Positions 53,317-61,788 of a DNA stretch of 64,000 nt are shown piece after piece; the stretch's first letter is position 1; every line of letters begins with the position of its first letter. The translations under genes and the position numbers were made by a program. Under the pieces are notes generated by a model that had not been told where the DNA came from, did no database searches, and saw only the letters and a list, made by a program, of their open reading frames with translations. The stretch is taken from positions 372,001 to 436,000 of the forward strand of contig NZ_JAAAKW010000002.1 in assembly GCF_009905615.1 (NCBI RefSeq). The letters are read 5' to 3'. The stretch comes from Pseudomonas sp. SLFW (GTDB lineage Bacteria > Pseudomonadota > Gammaproteobacteria > Pseudomonadales > Pseudomonadaceae).

Positions 53317-55653
53317 TTAAATAATCCGCGCCACCTCGGCGTGCCGCTCCAGTTTGATCGCCACAAACTTGGACGTTGGCGTATGGCTGCCATCGCCAAT
53401 GCTTTCCAGCGGCACCAAGGGGTTGACCTCTGGGTAGTAAGCCGCTGCCTGGCCCGCCGGAATATCGAACGGCAGCAGGGTAAAGCCCTTCACGCGCCGT
53501 TCGATGTCATCGCCCCAGATCGACACGATGTCGGCTTTCTGGCCGGGTACGAAGCCCAGGCGCACGATGTCGGCCTCGTTGAGGAACATCACGTCACGCT
53601 GGCCTTTCACGCCGCGATAGCGGTCATCCAGCCCATAGATTGTGGTGTTGTACTGATCGTGGGAGCGCATCGATTGCATGATCAGGTCCGGAATAATGCC
53701 GGTCCCACGGATGCTTTCGTGCACAAGGTCCACCGGCAGCTCGTTTGCCTTGAAATTGGCGCGGGCGCTTGGCGTGTTCCATTTGCGCGAACCGGCGGTG
53801 CTGCCCAGATAGAAACCGCCCGGGTTCTTGATCTTCTCGTTGAAGTCTTTGAACGCCGGGATGGTGTCGGCGATCAGGTCGCGAATGCGCCCGTAATCTG
53901 CCGCCAGCCACAGCCAGTCCACAGGCTGCTTGCCCAGGGTGGCGTTGGCGATGCCTGCCAGAATGGCGGGCTCGGAGCGCATGTGACGCGACAGCGGTTT
54001 CAACTGGCCGTTGGATGCGTGAACCATGCTGAAGGAGTCTTCCACGGTGACGGCCTGCGGGCCTTCAGCCTGGATATCGATGTCGGTGCGACCGAAGCAC
54101 GGCAGGATCAGCGCCTCCTTGCCGTGGGCCAGGTGGCTGCGATTGAGCTTGGTGCTGATCTGCACGGTCAGGTCGCAATTGCCCAGGGCTTCGAACGTAC
54201 GCGTGCTGTCCGGGGTTGCCTGAGCAAAGTTGCCGCCCAAGGCGATAAACACTTTCGAGCGCCCTTCCAGCATCGCGTGGATCGCTTCAACGACGTTGTG
54301 GCCGTTTTCGCGTGGCACTTTGAACTGGAAGCGTTTTTCCAGCGCATCGAGGAAGAACGCCGGTGGACGCTCGTTGATCCCCATGGTGCGGTCGCCCTGC
54401 ACGTTACTGTGGCCTCGCACCGGACACAGGCCCGCGCCGGGCTTGCCGATGTTGCCGCGCAGCAGCATCAGGTTGGCGACTTCCTGGATGGTCGGCACCG
54501 AATGGCGATGTTGGGTGATGCCCATCGCCCAGCACATGATCACGTTCTTGGCGCGGGCATACATCCGGGCAGACAGCTCGATGTCGTCCAGCGTCAGGCC
54601 CGATTGCTCGACGATGAATTTCCATGAGGTCGCGTCGACGGTGGCGAGGTAATCCTGCACGCCGTCGGTATGCTCGTTGATGAAGGCGTGGTCGAACACG
54701 GCTGGCTCATTCTTGGCCTGGGCTTCACGTTCCCATTGCAGCAGGAACTTGGCCATGCCACGCATCATGGCCATGTCACCGCCCAGTGCAGGGCGGAAGA
54801 ACGCGGTATTGGTCGGCTCGGAGCCGTTGGTGAGCATTTCCAGCGCATGTTGCGGGTGCTGGAAACGTTCCAGGCCACGCTCCTTGAGCGGATTGACGCT
54901 GACCACCTGGGCGCCGCGCTGTACGGCTTCACGCAGCGGTTCAAGCATGCGCGGGTGGTTGGTGCCAGGGTTCTGGCCCAACACGAAGATCGCGTCGGCG
55001 TGTTCGAAGTCGTCGAAGGTCACGGTGCCTTTGCCGACGCCCACACTTTGCGACAGCGCAACGCCACTGGCCTCGTGGCACATGTTGGAGCAGTCAGGGA
55101 AGTTATTGGTGCCGTAGGCGCGCACGAACAGCTGATACAGATAGGCGGCTTCGTTGCTGGCCCGGCCCGAGGTGTAAAACTCGGCCATGTTCGGGCTGGG
55201 CAGATTGTTAAGGTGCTTGGCGATCAGCGCAAACGCGTCGTCCCATGCGATCGGCTTGTAACGATCGGTCTGGGCGTCGTAGACCATCGGCTCGGTCAGG
55301 CGGCCTTGATACTCCAGCCAGTAATCGCTCTGCTCCAACAGCGCGCTGACGCTGTAGCGGGCAAAGAAAGACGGGTCGACGCGACGCTTGGTGGCTTCCC
55401 AGTTGACCGCCTTGGCCCCGTTTTCACAGAACTTGACCAGGCCGCTTTCGGGCGAGTCGCCCCACGCACAGCCCGGGCAGTCGAAGCCGCCGTTCTGGTT
55501 GGTCTTGAGCATCATGCGCAGGTTTTTCAGCGCGTTGTCACTGGTCAGCCAGGCTTTACTCACACTGATCAGCGCGCCCCATCCGCCGGCCGGACCTTTG
55601 TACGGCTTGTAGCGGGGAACGGGGGTCTTGTCGGCTTGTTTGTGCATGCTCAC
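53317..55653 (-). CDS. FdhF/YdeP-family molybdopterin oxidoreductase
   Basis: The 778-residue protein has the molybdopterin guanine dinucleotide oxidoreductase fold: N-terminal C-P-G-C-A-W and K-F-C-E-N-G cysteines that may hold an iron-sulfur cluster, F-Y-T-S-G-R-A-S-N-E-A, L-G-Q-N-P-G-T-N-H-P-R-M and the C-terminal beta-barrel. It resembles E. coli YdeP. No twin-arginine signal is visible, so it is cytoplasmic. Substrate unknown, formate being only a family guess. GTG 55653 lies nine bases after GGAG and three bases past the fdhD stop; ATG 55647 is an alternative. Confidence 0.88.
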   Translation of the reverse strand: MSMHKQADKTPVPRYKPYKGPAGGWGALISVSKAWLTSDNALKNLRMMLKTNQNGGFDCPGCAWGDSPESGLVKFCENGAKAVNWEATKRRVDPSFFARYSVSALLEQSDYWLEYQGRLTEPMVYDAQTDRYKPIAWDDAFALIAKHLNNLPSPNMAEFYTSGRASNEAAYLYQLFVRAYGTNNFPDCSNMCHEASGVALSQSVGVGKGTVTFDDFEHADAIFVLGQNPGTNHPRMLEPLREAVQRGAQVVSVNPLKERGLERFQHPQHALEMLTNGSEPTNTAFFRPALGGDMAMMRGMAKFLLQWEREAQAKNEPAVFDHAFINEHTDGVQDYLATVDATSWKFIVEQSGLTLDDIELSARMYARAKNVIMCWAMGITQHRHSVPTIQEVANLMLLRGNIGKPGAGLCPVRGHSNVQGDRTMGINERPPAFFLDALEKRFQFKVPRENGHNVVEAIHAMLEGRSKVFIALGGNFAQATPDSTRTFEALGNCDLTVQISTKLNRSHLAHGKEALILPCFGRTDIDIQAEGPQAVTVEDSFSMVHASNGQLKPLSRHMRSEPAILAGIANATLGKQPVDWLWLAADYGRIRDLIADTIPAFKDFNEKIKNPGGFYLGSTAGSRKWNTPSARANFKANELPVDLVHESIRGTGIIPDLIMQSMRSHDQYNTTIYGLDDRYRGVKGQRDVMFLNEADIVRLGFVPGQKADIVSIWGDDIERRVKGFTLLPFDIPAGQAAAYYPEVNPLVPLESIGDGSHTPTSKFVAIKLERHAEVARII

Positions 55654-55656
55654 GCG

Positions 55657-56490
55657 TTAATTCTCCAAGGCCGGGCTGTAGACCCGCGGCGCGCTGTGTT
55701 TTGGCAGATGAATGAGGTTGAGGTTGTGCCGACGCGCCCATTGCAGCGCCAGGCCGGTAGGCGAGGACAGGCTGACAAGGGTTTGTATCCCGGCACGCAG
55801 GACTTTCTGGATCAATTCGAGGCTGCAACGGCTGGTCACGACCGCCAAGCCGCCCGCCGTAGAAATGTTCTGGCGAATCAGCGCCCCGATCAGTTTGTCG
55901 AGGGCGTTATGGCGACCGATGTCTTCACGTCCGAGCAGCAGTTCGCCCTTATCGTTCATGAACATCGCGGCATGGACGGCGCCGCAGTACTGGCCCAGCG
56001 GCTGGAATTCGTCCAGGCGCTCACGCAGGCCGTGAAGCCATTCGGCCGGGGGCAGCGGAGCACCGGGGAGCACGTTCAGCTCAGGCAAGGCCTGTTCCAC
56101 GGCTTCGACCCCGCACAGGCCGCAACCGGTGGTTCCGGCCATTTGTCGACGCTGAGTCTTGAGATTCCAAAAGGCGCGACTGGCGATTTCAACTTCCGCC
56201 GTTTGCGCAGAACCGCAGCCGCCAAGCTTGATGTCGTAGATTTCGTCGGGGGATTCGATGATGCCGCTGCCGATGCTGAAACCGACGATAAAGTCTTCCA
56301 GATCGGAGGGCGTCACCAGCATCACCGCCTGGCTGATGCCGTTAAAGGCAATGGCCAGCGCCACTTCTTCCGCGAGCACGGTGGGCTCAGAAGCGTCGTG
56401 CTCCAGATTCGAGTAGGTGTAGGGCTGGCTTGCGGCAGGCGCGGGCAGTTGTTTTGCGGGCGCCGTGCTTTCCTTGTGCTTGGTATGCAT
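55657..56490 (-). CDS. fdhD: FdhD, sulfurtransferase for formate dehydrogenase
   Basis: The 277-residue protein has the sulfur-relay cysteine pair in G-C-G-L-C-G near residues 122-127 and the conserved R-E-D-I-G-R-H-N-A-L-D-K block. FdhD transfers sulfur from IscS to the molybdenum cofactor of formate dehydrogenases and is needed for their activity. It is in operon with the YdeP-like enzyme (3-base gap), which is therefore its likely client. The N-terminal 35 residues are low-complexity. Confidence 0.94.
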   Translation of the reverse strand: MHTKHKESTAPAKQLPAPAASQPYTYSNLEHDASEPTVLAEEVALAIAFNGISQAVMLVTPSDLEDFIVGFSIGSGIIESPDEIYDIKLGGCGSAQTAEVEIASRAFWNLKTQRRQMAGTTGCGLCGVEAVEQALPELNVLPGAPLPPAEWLHGLRERLDEFQPLGQYCGAVHAAMFMNDKGELLLGREDIGRHNALDKLIGALIRQNISTAGGLAVVTSRCSLELIQKVLRAGIQTLVSLSSPTGLALQWARRHNLNLIHLPKHSAPRVYSPALEN

Positions 56491-56585
56491 CGGGACGTAC
56501 CGGCAGAGTTTCCAGGCCCCTAGCCTAGGCCTCTCGTCGGATGGCGTCTAATCGCTAGTACTGATGCCGTAATAGATGACGTCGA

Positions 56586-57473
56586 TCAAGATGCTGCGAT
56601 CATTTTGTGATACTCGCCAAAGCACGCCTCGGCCAGCGCGGATCGTGGCGCCGAGCGGCGCATGATGAGTCCCAGGCGGGCCAGCGTCTGCGCCTGTTCG
56701 ATGGGCTGCAGACGCAGGTGATCTGTCAGCGTTTCGAGCCCGCCGTCCAGCGGCATGATCGCGCAGCAGAAACCGGCCTGAACGGCTTGCAGCAGTTGAT
56801 GGACGGCGTCGGTCTGGATCAGCGGCTGGGGTTCCAGCCCGCGGGTCTGGAAGTTGTGGTCGATGGACTGACGAAAGTGCATGCCGCTGGTCAGCATGCC
56901 CAACGGCAATTCGATCAGGCTCTCCCAGCTCAGGGGGGTGTCACCGAAGCTGAAGTGGCGCTGGTCGTACATGAGGCCCATGCGCGTTTCCGCCAGCTCC
57001 AGCGAGTCGAAGCGTTCCGAGTCCAGCCGTTCCAGGTATGAAACGCCGAGGTCGAGCCGGTTGCTCGCCAGTTGGTCGAGGATTTGTTCGGAACTGAGGG
57101 ACGACAATTCGAAGCGCATGCTTGGGTGATTGTTGTGCAGGCGTTGCAGCAACGGCAGCGGATCGAAGTTGGACAGTGGCACGACGCCCAATCGCAAGGT
57201 GCCGACGAGGTGACCGCGACAGGCAGCGGCTTCGGCCTGCAAACCGTCATAGGCCGCCAACACCGTACGTGCCCACGCCAGCACGCGCTCGCCGGGGGCT
57301 GTGAAACCTTCGAAACGCTGCCCCCGATTGACCAGCGGCAGGTCCAGCTCTTCTTCCAGACTGCGCAGACGCATGGAGAGGGTCGGCTGAGTGATGTGGC
57401 AACGCGCAGCCGCCTGCCCGAAATGACGGGTTTCGTCGAGGGCGATCAGGAATTTCAGCTGTTTGATGTCCAT
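56586..57473 (-). CDS. LysR-family transcriptional regulator
   Basis: The 295-residue regulator starts at ATG 57473 with M-D-I-K-Q-L-K-F-L-I-A-L-D-E-T-R-H-F-G-Q-A-A-A-R-C, the LysR helix-turn-helix, followed by a substrate-binding-like effector domain. It lies 95 bases upstream of fdhD on the same strand and may control fdhD and the molybdoenzyme gene. Homologues at this position in pseudomonads are also near formate dehydrogenase genes. The ligand is unknown. Confidence 0.87.
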   Translation of the reverse strand: MDIKQLKFLIALDETRHFGQAAARCHITQPTLSMRLRSLEEELDLPLVNRGQRFEGFTAPGERVLAWARTVLAAYDGLQAEAAACRGHLVGTLRLGVVPLSNFDPLPLLQRLHNNHPSMRFELSSLSSEQILDQLASNRLDLGVSYLERLDSERFDSLELAETRMGLMYDQRHFSFGDTPLSWESLIELPLGMLTSGMHFRQSIDHNFQTRGLEPQPLIQTDAVHQLLQAVQAGFCCAIMPLDGGLETLTDHLRLQPIEQAQTLARLGLIMRRSAPRSALAEACFGEYHKMIAAS

Positions 57474-57575
57474 CTTCACTCCGCAAGGCACAGGTCGGCT
57501 CGGGGATTCTAGCGCGGCAGGATGTCGCATGGGGTGATGATTGGGACTGAGACGAACAGTTGCGCAATGGGCAAC

Positions 57576-57667
57576 CTATAGGAGTGAGCTTGCTCGCGAT
57601 AGGCCTGACACTCGATACATACCTGTTTGTTCCAGGCATCCATCGCGAGCAAGCTCACTCCCACAGG
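57576..57667. repeat. REPIN, family B
   Basis: GTGAGCTTGCTCGCGAT at 57584-57600 and its perfect complement at 57642-57658 flank a 41-base spacer, as in the other family-B copies. It separates the LysR gene from yrfG. Confidence 0.9.
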
Positions 57668-57693
57668 GATTGGTGTGTGTGACAGGGGAACGA

Positions 57694-58356
57694 TCACAGG
57701 CCTTGGATCAGGGTCCGGTAATCTTCAACGGCTTCGAATTCTTCGGTCTCCTTCGGCCCCTTTCGGCTGTCGGGTTCACGCACGGCCAGCAGGTGTTTCA
57801 CGCCATAACGCCCGGCGCTGCGCAGGATCGGCAGCGTGTCGTCAATGAACAGACTGCGTGCCGGATCGAAATCGATATCTGCGTGCAACGCGTCCCAGAA
57901 CTGCGGGTTTTCCTTGGGGTAGCCGTAATCGTGTGAGCTGATCAGCCGCTCGAAATAGGGCGCCAGCTCCAGCCGCTCCATCTTCAACGACAACGAATCC
58001 CGGTGTGCATTGGTGATCATGATCACCCGCTTGCCAGCCTGTTTGATGGCGCCCAGAAACAGCTCGGCGTCGGGGCGTAGCGCGATCAGGTGGGCAATTT
58101 CCACTTTCAGCTCTTTCACCGAGAGCTTCAGTTCGCTGCTCCAGAAATCGGTGCAATACCAGTTCAGCGTGCCTGCGTTCTTCTCAAACAGCGGCGTCAG
58201 CTCCATTTTCGCCATCGCGAGGCTCACGCCATGCAGCTCCGCGTAGCGTTTAGGCAGGTGTTCAAGCCAGAAATGATTGTCGAAGTGCAGGTCGAGCAGT
58301 GTTCCGTCCATGTCCAGCAGAACGGTGTCGATGTCGCGCCAGGGCAAAGAAGGCAT
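57694..58356 (-). CDS. yrfG: YrfG-like GMP/IMP nucleotidase (HAD family)
   Basis: The 220-residue HAD phosphatase has motif I L-D-M-D-G-T-L-L-D (nucleophile and acid Asp), motif II M-I-T-N-A-H, a conserved Lys in Y-P-K-E-N-P, and motif IV S-L-F-I-D-D-T. It matches E. coli YrfG, which dephosphorylates purine monophosphates. ATG 58356 matches homologues. It is divergent from nudE, as in E. coli, where yrfG and nudE are neighbours. Confidence 0.88.
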   Translation of the reverse strand: MPSLPWRDIDTVLLDMDGTLLDLHFDNHFWLEHLPKRYAELHGVSLAMAKMELTPLFEKNAGTLNWYCTDFWSSELKLSVKELKVEIAHLIALRPDAELFLGAIKQAGKRVIMITNAHRDSLSLKMERLELAPYFERLISSHDYGYPKENPQFWDALHADIDFDPARSLFIDDTLPILRSAGRYGVKHLLAVREPDSRKGPKETEEFEAVEDYRTLIQGL

Positions 58357-58453
58357 ACGGGTCTCTCGGCATTGAATAAGTCGCTGTGGTTTTCCGACAC
58401 AGACATTCAGAAAAGCCACGGTATAGTAACCCGTCTACGCCAAGGAGCTTGTC

Positions 58454-59020
58454 ATGCGCCAGAAACCCACCGTACTCGCCCGTGAAATCGTCGCGAGCAG
58501 CCGTCTATTCCGAGTCGAAGAAGTGCAATTGCGCTTTTCCAATGGCGTCGAACGCGTTTATGAACGTCTGGTCGGACGCGGCAACGGTTACGGGGCGGTG
58601 ATGATCGTGGCGATGCTCGATGCCGACCACGCCGTATTAGTGGAAGAGTATTGCGGCGGCACCGATGAATACGAGCTGTCCTTGCCCAAAGGGCTGGTCG
58701 AGCCGGGCGAAGACGTGCTGGCCGCCGCCAACCGTGAGCTCAAGGAAGAAGCGGGTTACGGGGCGCGCAACCTTGAACATCTGACTGAGCTGTCGCTGTC
58801 GCCGGGCTACATGAGTCAGAAGATTCAAGTGGTGCTGGCCACCGATCTGTATGAAGAGCGCCTTGAGGGCGACGAGCCTGAGCCGATGCGCGTGGACAAG
58901 ATCAACCTGCGCGAACTCGCCAGCCTGGCGCAGCACCCGCAGTTCTCAGAAGGTCGCGCCTTGGCTGCGTTGTATCTGACCCGCGATCTGTTGACCCAGC
59001 GCGGGGTCTTCCAGCCATGA
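58454..59020 (+). CDS. nudE: NudE, ADP-sugar/ADP-compound pyrophosphatase
   Basis: The 188-residue Nudix hydrolase has the box G-L-V-E-P-G-E-D-V-L-A-A-A-N-R-E-L-K-E-E-A-G-Y in the expected G-x5-E-x7-R-E-x2-E-E form. NudE hydrolyses ADP-ribose, Ap3A and NADH-type compounds. ATG 58454 follows AAGGAG. It overlaps the cysQ start by four bases. Confidence 0.93.
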   Translation: MRQKPTVLAREIVASSRLFRVEEVQLRFSNGVERVYERLVGRGNGYGAVMIVAMLDADHAVLVEEYCGGTDEYELSLPKGLVEPGEDVLAAANRELKEEAGYGARNLEHLTELSLSPGYMSQKIQVVLATDLYEERLEGDEPEPMRVDKINLRELASLAQHPQFSEGRALAALYLTRDLLTQRGVFQP

Positions 59021-59859
59021 CTGATCTGTTCGCTGGTTTGCCCCACCCGTTGCTGGCCCCGGTGATCGACCTCTGCCGTCGCGCGGGAGAAGCCATTCTG
59101 CCGTTCTGGCGCTCGGGCGTTGAAGTGACGTCCAAATCCGACAATTCCCCCGTGACCGCTGCCGACCTGGCCGCTCACGAGCTGTTGGTAGCGGGACTGA
59201 AAGCGCTGGACCCGAGCATTCACATCCTGTCCGAAGAAGACGCCAACATTCCGTTGAGCGAACGCAGCCAGTGGCAGCGTTGGTGGCTGGTCGATCCGCT
59301 GGATGGGACCAAGGAATTTATCTCCGGCAGCGAAGAGTTCACCGTCAACGTCGCGCTGGTCGAGAACGGGCGCGTTGTGTTCGGCGTGGTATCGATGCCG
59401 ACCAACGACCGCTGTTACTTTGGCGGAGCGGGCCTGGGGGCCTGGCGCAGCGATGCTGTTGATCACGTCGAGCCGATTACCGTGCGTGATCAGCCCGGTG
59501 TGGGCGAGGCGTTTACCGTGGTCGCCAGCCGTCGCCATTCCAGCCCGGAGCAGGAGGCGTTGCTCGCGGGACTTTCTTCCGTGGTGGGCGAACTGAAGCT
59601 GACCAACATCGGCAGCTCGTTGAAATTCTGTCTGCTGGCAGAGGGTTCGGCTGATTGCTACCCGCGTCTGGCCCCGACCTCGCAATGGGACACCGCCGCT
59701 GCGCAGGGCGTGCTGGAAGGGGCGGGCGGTGTGGTGCTGGACCTGATGGGCGAAACGTTCGATTACCCGGCGCGTGAGTCGTTGCTCAACGGGTTTTTTC
59801 TGGCGTTGCCGGGCAATGCGCCGTGGCGCGGGGCGTTGGTGGAGTTGGCGAAAGGCTGA
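59017..59859 (+). CDS. cysQ: CysQ, 3'(2'),5'-bisphosphate nucleotidase
   Basis: The 280-residue member of the inositol monophosphatase superfamily has the metal-binding D-P-L-D-G-T-K-E-F motif, S-E-E-D in the first ligand block, and W-D-T-A-A near the C-terminus. It converts PAP to AMP, clearing the by-product of sulfate assimilation. It is translationally coupled to nudE, as is common in pseudomonads. Confidence 0.94.
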   Translation: MTDLFAGLPHPLLAPVIDLCRRAGEAILPFWRSGVEVTSKSDNSPVTAADLAAHELLVAGLKALDPSIHILSEEDANIPLSERSQWQRWWLVDPLDGTKEFISGSEEFTVNVALVENGRVVFGVVSMPTNDRCYFGGAGLGAWRSDAVDHVEPITVRDQPGVGEAFTVVASRRHSSPEQEALLAGLSSVVGELKLTNIGSSLKFCLLAEGSADCYPRLAPTSQWDTAAAQGVLEGAGGVVLDLMGETFDYPARESLLNGFFLALPGNAPWRGALVELAKG

Positions 59860-59900
59860 TCGCAGCCAACTCAACATTCTGCGGCGGACACGATTCCGAT

Positions 59901-59925
59901 CGTTCCTACGCCCCGCGTGGGAATG
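59901..59925. repeat. Short dispersed inverted repeat
   Basis: CGTTCCTACGC and GCGTGGGAATG form an 11-bp imperfect stem around a 3-base loop. A similar core with GTGGGAATG occurs at 35384-35413. I recognise this motif as frequent between genes in Pseudomonas genomes. Confidence 0.6.
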
Positions 59926-59960
59926 CCGCCTTCGACGCTCTTCGTCCGCTGATGCCGCGC

Positions 59961-60425
59961 TTATTTATGCAACACATACTGCCCAACAAACTCCACCGCT
60001 GAGTCGTCCGACCCTTCGGCCACGATTCGGGTGTTCAGCGCCAATCGCGCACGCCCGCGACGCTGATACAGCTTCAGGAATTTCTCCCAGGTCGCGTCAT
60101 CCGGCGCTTCGCAAATTGCCACGCCGTCGCGCTTCACCGGCAGCGGATAGCTGATCTGGCCGTCCTGGATCACGATATGGCCGTCGTCGATCCCGGCTTC
60201 TTTCAACCGCAGGTACAGCCAACCCCAACCCGCCAGCACGGCGCCGCAATACAGGCTGCCGCCAAACAGCGTGCTCTTGTGGTTGATGTTCTGCGCCAGC
60301 GGCAAGTGCAGGCGCAGTTGATGGTTTTGCCAGGCGATGACTTTCATGCCCATGTCGCGGGTCAGGGGGATGTCGTGATGCAGCACGGTTTCCAGGTAGC
60401 TGGCCGCAGATTCATTCGTTGTCAT
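59961..60425 (-). CDS. YiiD C-terminal-domain thioesterase
   Basis: The 154-residue protein corresponds to the YiiD_C putative thioesterase (hotdog) domain: I-N-H-K-S-T-L-F-G-G-S-L-Y-C-G-A-V-L-A-G-W-G-W-L-Y-L, then Y-L-P-V-like strands. It is probably an acyl-thioester hydrolase of unknown substrate. The start at 60425 overlaps the end of the dctD gene by 14 bases; GTG 60440 is an alternative. This coupling to dctD may be positional only. Confidence 0.85.
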   Translation of the reverse strand: MTTNESAASYLETVLHHDIPLTRDMGMKVIAWQNHQLRLHLPLAQNINHKSTLFGGSLYCGAVLAGWGWLYLRLKEAGIDDGHIVIQDGQISYPLPVKRDGVAICEAPDDATWEKFLKLYQRRGRARLALNTRIVAEGSDDSAVEFVGQYVLHK

Positions 60426-61788
60426 CGGAACCGCCACCACTGAAGATCAGGCCGTGTTTGCGCAGTTTGTCGTGCAGGGTTTTGCGGGGGATGCCCAGTG
60501 CTTCGGCGAGGCTGCGAACAGAGTTGTGAGGGCGGGTCAGTTCGGCGGCAATCAGAGCGCGCTCGAAGGCTTCGACTTGATCACTCAGGCCACCGGTCGA
60601 GGCAGGTATGTGCGGCGATGTGCCTTCCAGTTCCAACTCCAGACCCAGCGCAAAACGCTCGGCGGCATTTTGCAGCTCGCGCACATTCCCGGGCCAACTG
60701 TGGCGCAACAGCATTGCCCGTTGCCCCGGTTGCAGTTCGTGGCGAGGCAAGCCGTGACGCAGGCTCCCGGCATCCGCGAAATGCTGAAACAGCACCAGTG
60801 CATCCTCGCCTCGTTCGCGCAGAGGGGGAATGCGCAGCGGCGCGACGTTCAGACGGTAATACAGGTCGGCCCGGAAACGGCCTTGATCGGCGGCGTGGCG
60901 CAGGTCTTCCTTGGTGGCGGCGACGATGCGAATGTCCAACGGAATCTGCTGATTGCCCCCCAGCCGTTCGACCACCCGTTCTTGCAACAGCCGCAGCAGC
61001 TTGACCTGTACGTCCATGCTCATGCTCTCGATCTCATCGAGAAACAGCGTGCCGCCGTTGGCGAATTCGAATTTACCGATGCGCCGTTTTTGCGCCCCGG
61101 TGAAAGCGCCCGGCTCGTGACCGAACAGCTCGCTCTCGACCACCGACTCCGCCAGCGCGCCCGCGTTGATCGCAACAAAAGGGCCGTTGCGACGGTTGGA
61201 CAGATCATGCAGCGCGCGGGCCACGACTTCTTTGCCGGCGCCGGTTTCACCGAGAATCAGCACATCGGCCTTCGTGGCCGCCAGTGCACCGATCTGGTCG
61301 CGCAAGCGCTGCATCTGGGGCGAGAGGCCGACCAGTCGCGCACTCAGTTGCTGACGATCACTCAGCTCGAGACGCAGGCTCCGGTTGTCCAGCACCAACC
61401 GGCGCAAGGCCAGTGCCCGGCGCACGCTGTCGAGCAGCGCGTCGCTGGCGAAGGGTTTTTCCAGAAAGTCATAGGCCCCGGCCCGCATCGCCTGGACTGC
61501 CAGCGGTACATCGCCGTGACCGGTGATCAGCAGTACCGGGAGTTCCGGGTCTTGTGCGTGGAGTTGATTGAGCAGTTCGAGGCCGTCGATGCCTGGCATG
61601 CGGATGTCACTGACGATCACCCCCGGCCAGTCACGCTCAATGCGGGCTTGCAGGCCAGTGGCGTCGCTCAGCGGCAGGACTTTCAGACCTGCCAGGTCCA
61701 GCGTCTGACTCAGGGCCTGACGCAAGTGTGGGTCGTCGTCGATCAGCACAACCTGAATACGGCTGTCGATGGCGGTGTCCGTGGTCAT
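60412..61788 (-). CDS. dctD: DctD, sigma-54-dependent response regulator for C4-dicarboxylate transport
   Basis: The 458-residue regulator has an N-terminal receiver (L-I-D-D-D-P, phospho-acceptor in V-S-D-I-R-M-P-G, Lys in E-K-P-F), a sigma-54 AAA+ domain (G-E-T-G-A-G-K-E, G-A-F-T-G-A, D-E-I-E-S, W-P-G-N-V-R-E-L) and a C-terminal Fis-type helix-turn-helix (L-A-E-A-L-G-I-P-R-K-T-L). It activates dicarboxylate transporter genes, which lie outside this window. Its start overlaps the dctB stop by four bases. Confidence 0.93.
   Translation of the reverse strand: MTTDTAIDSRIQVVLIDDDPHLRQALSQTLDLAGLKVLPLSDATGLQARIERDWPGVIVSDIRMPGIDGLELLNQLHAQDPELPVLLITGHGDVPLAVQAMRAGAYDFLEKPFASDALLDSVRRALALRRLVLDNRSLRLELSDRQQLSARLVGLSPQMQRLRDQIGALAATKADVLILGETGAGKEVVARALHDLSNRRNGPFVAINAGALAESVVESELFGHEPGAFTGAQKRRIGKFEFANGGTLFLDEIESMSMDVQVKLLRLLQERVVERLGGNQQIPLDIRIVAATKEDLRHAADQGRFRADLYYRLNVAPLRIPPLRERGEDALVLFQHFADAGSLRHGLPRHELQPGQRAMLLRHSWPGNVRELQNAAERFALGLELELEGTSPHIPASTGGLSDQVEAFERALIAAELTRPHNSVRSLAEALGIPRKTLHDKLRKHGLIFSGGGSDDNE

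Noticed and set aside
53341..56523. Open frames of 428 and 617 codons on the plus strand across the molybdoenzyme and fdhD genes
   Set aside because: They are shadows of well-supported minus-strand genes and contain no known domain.
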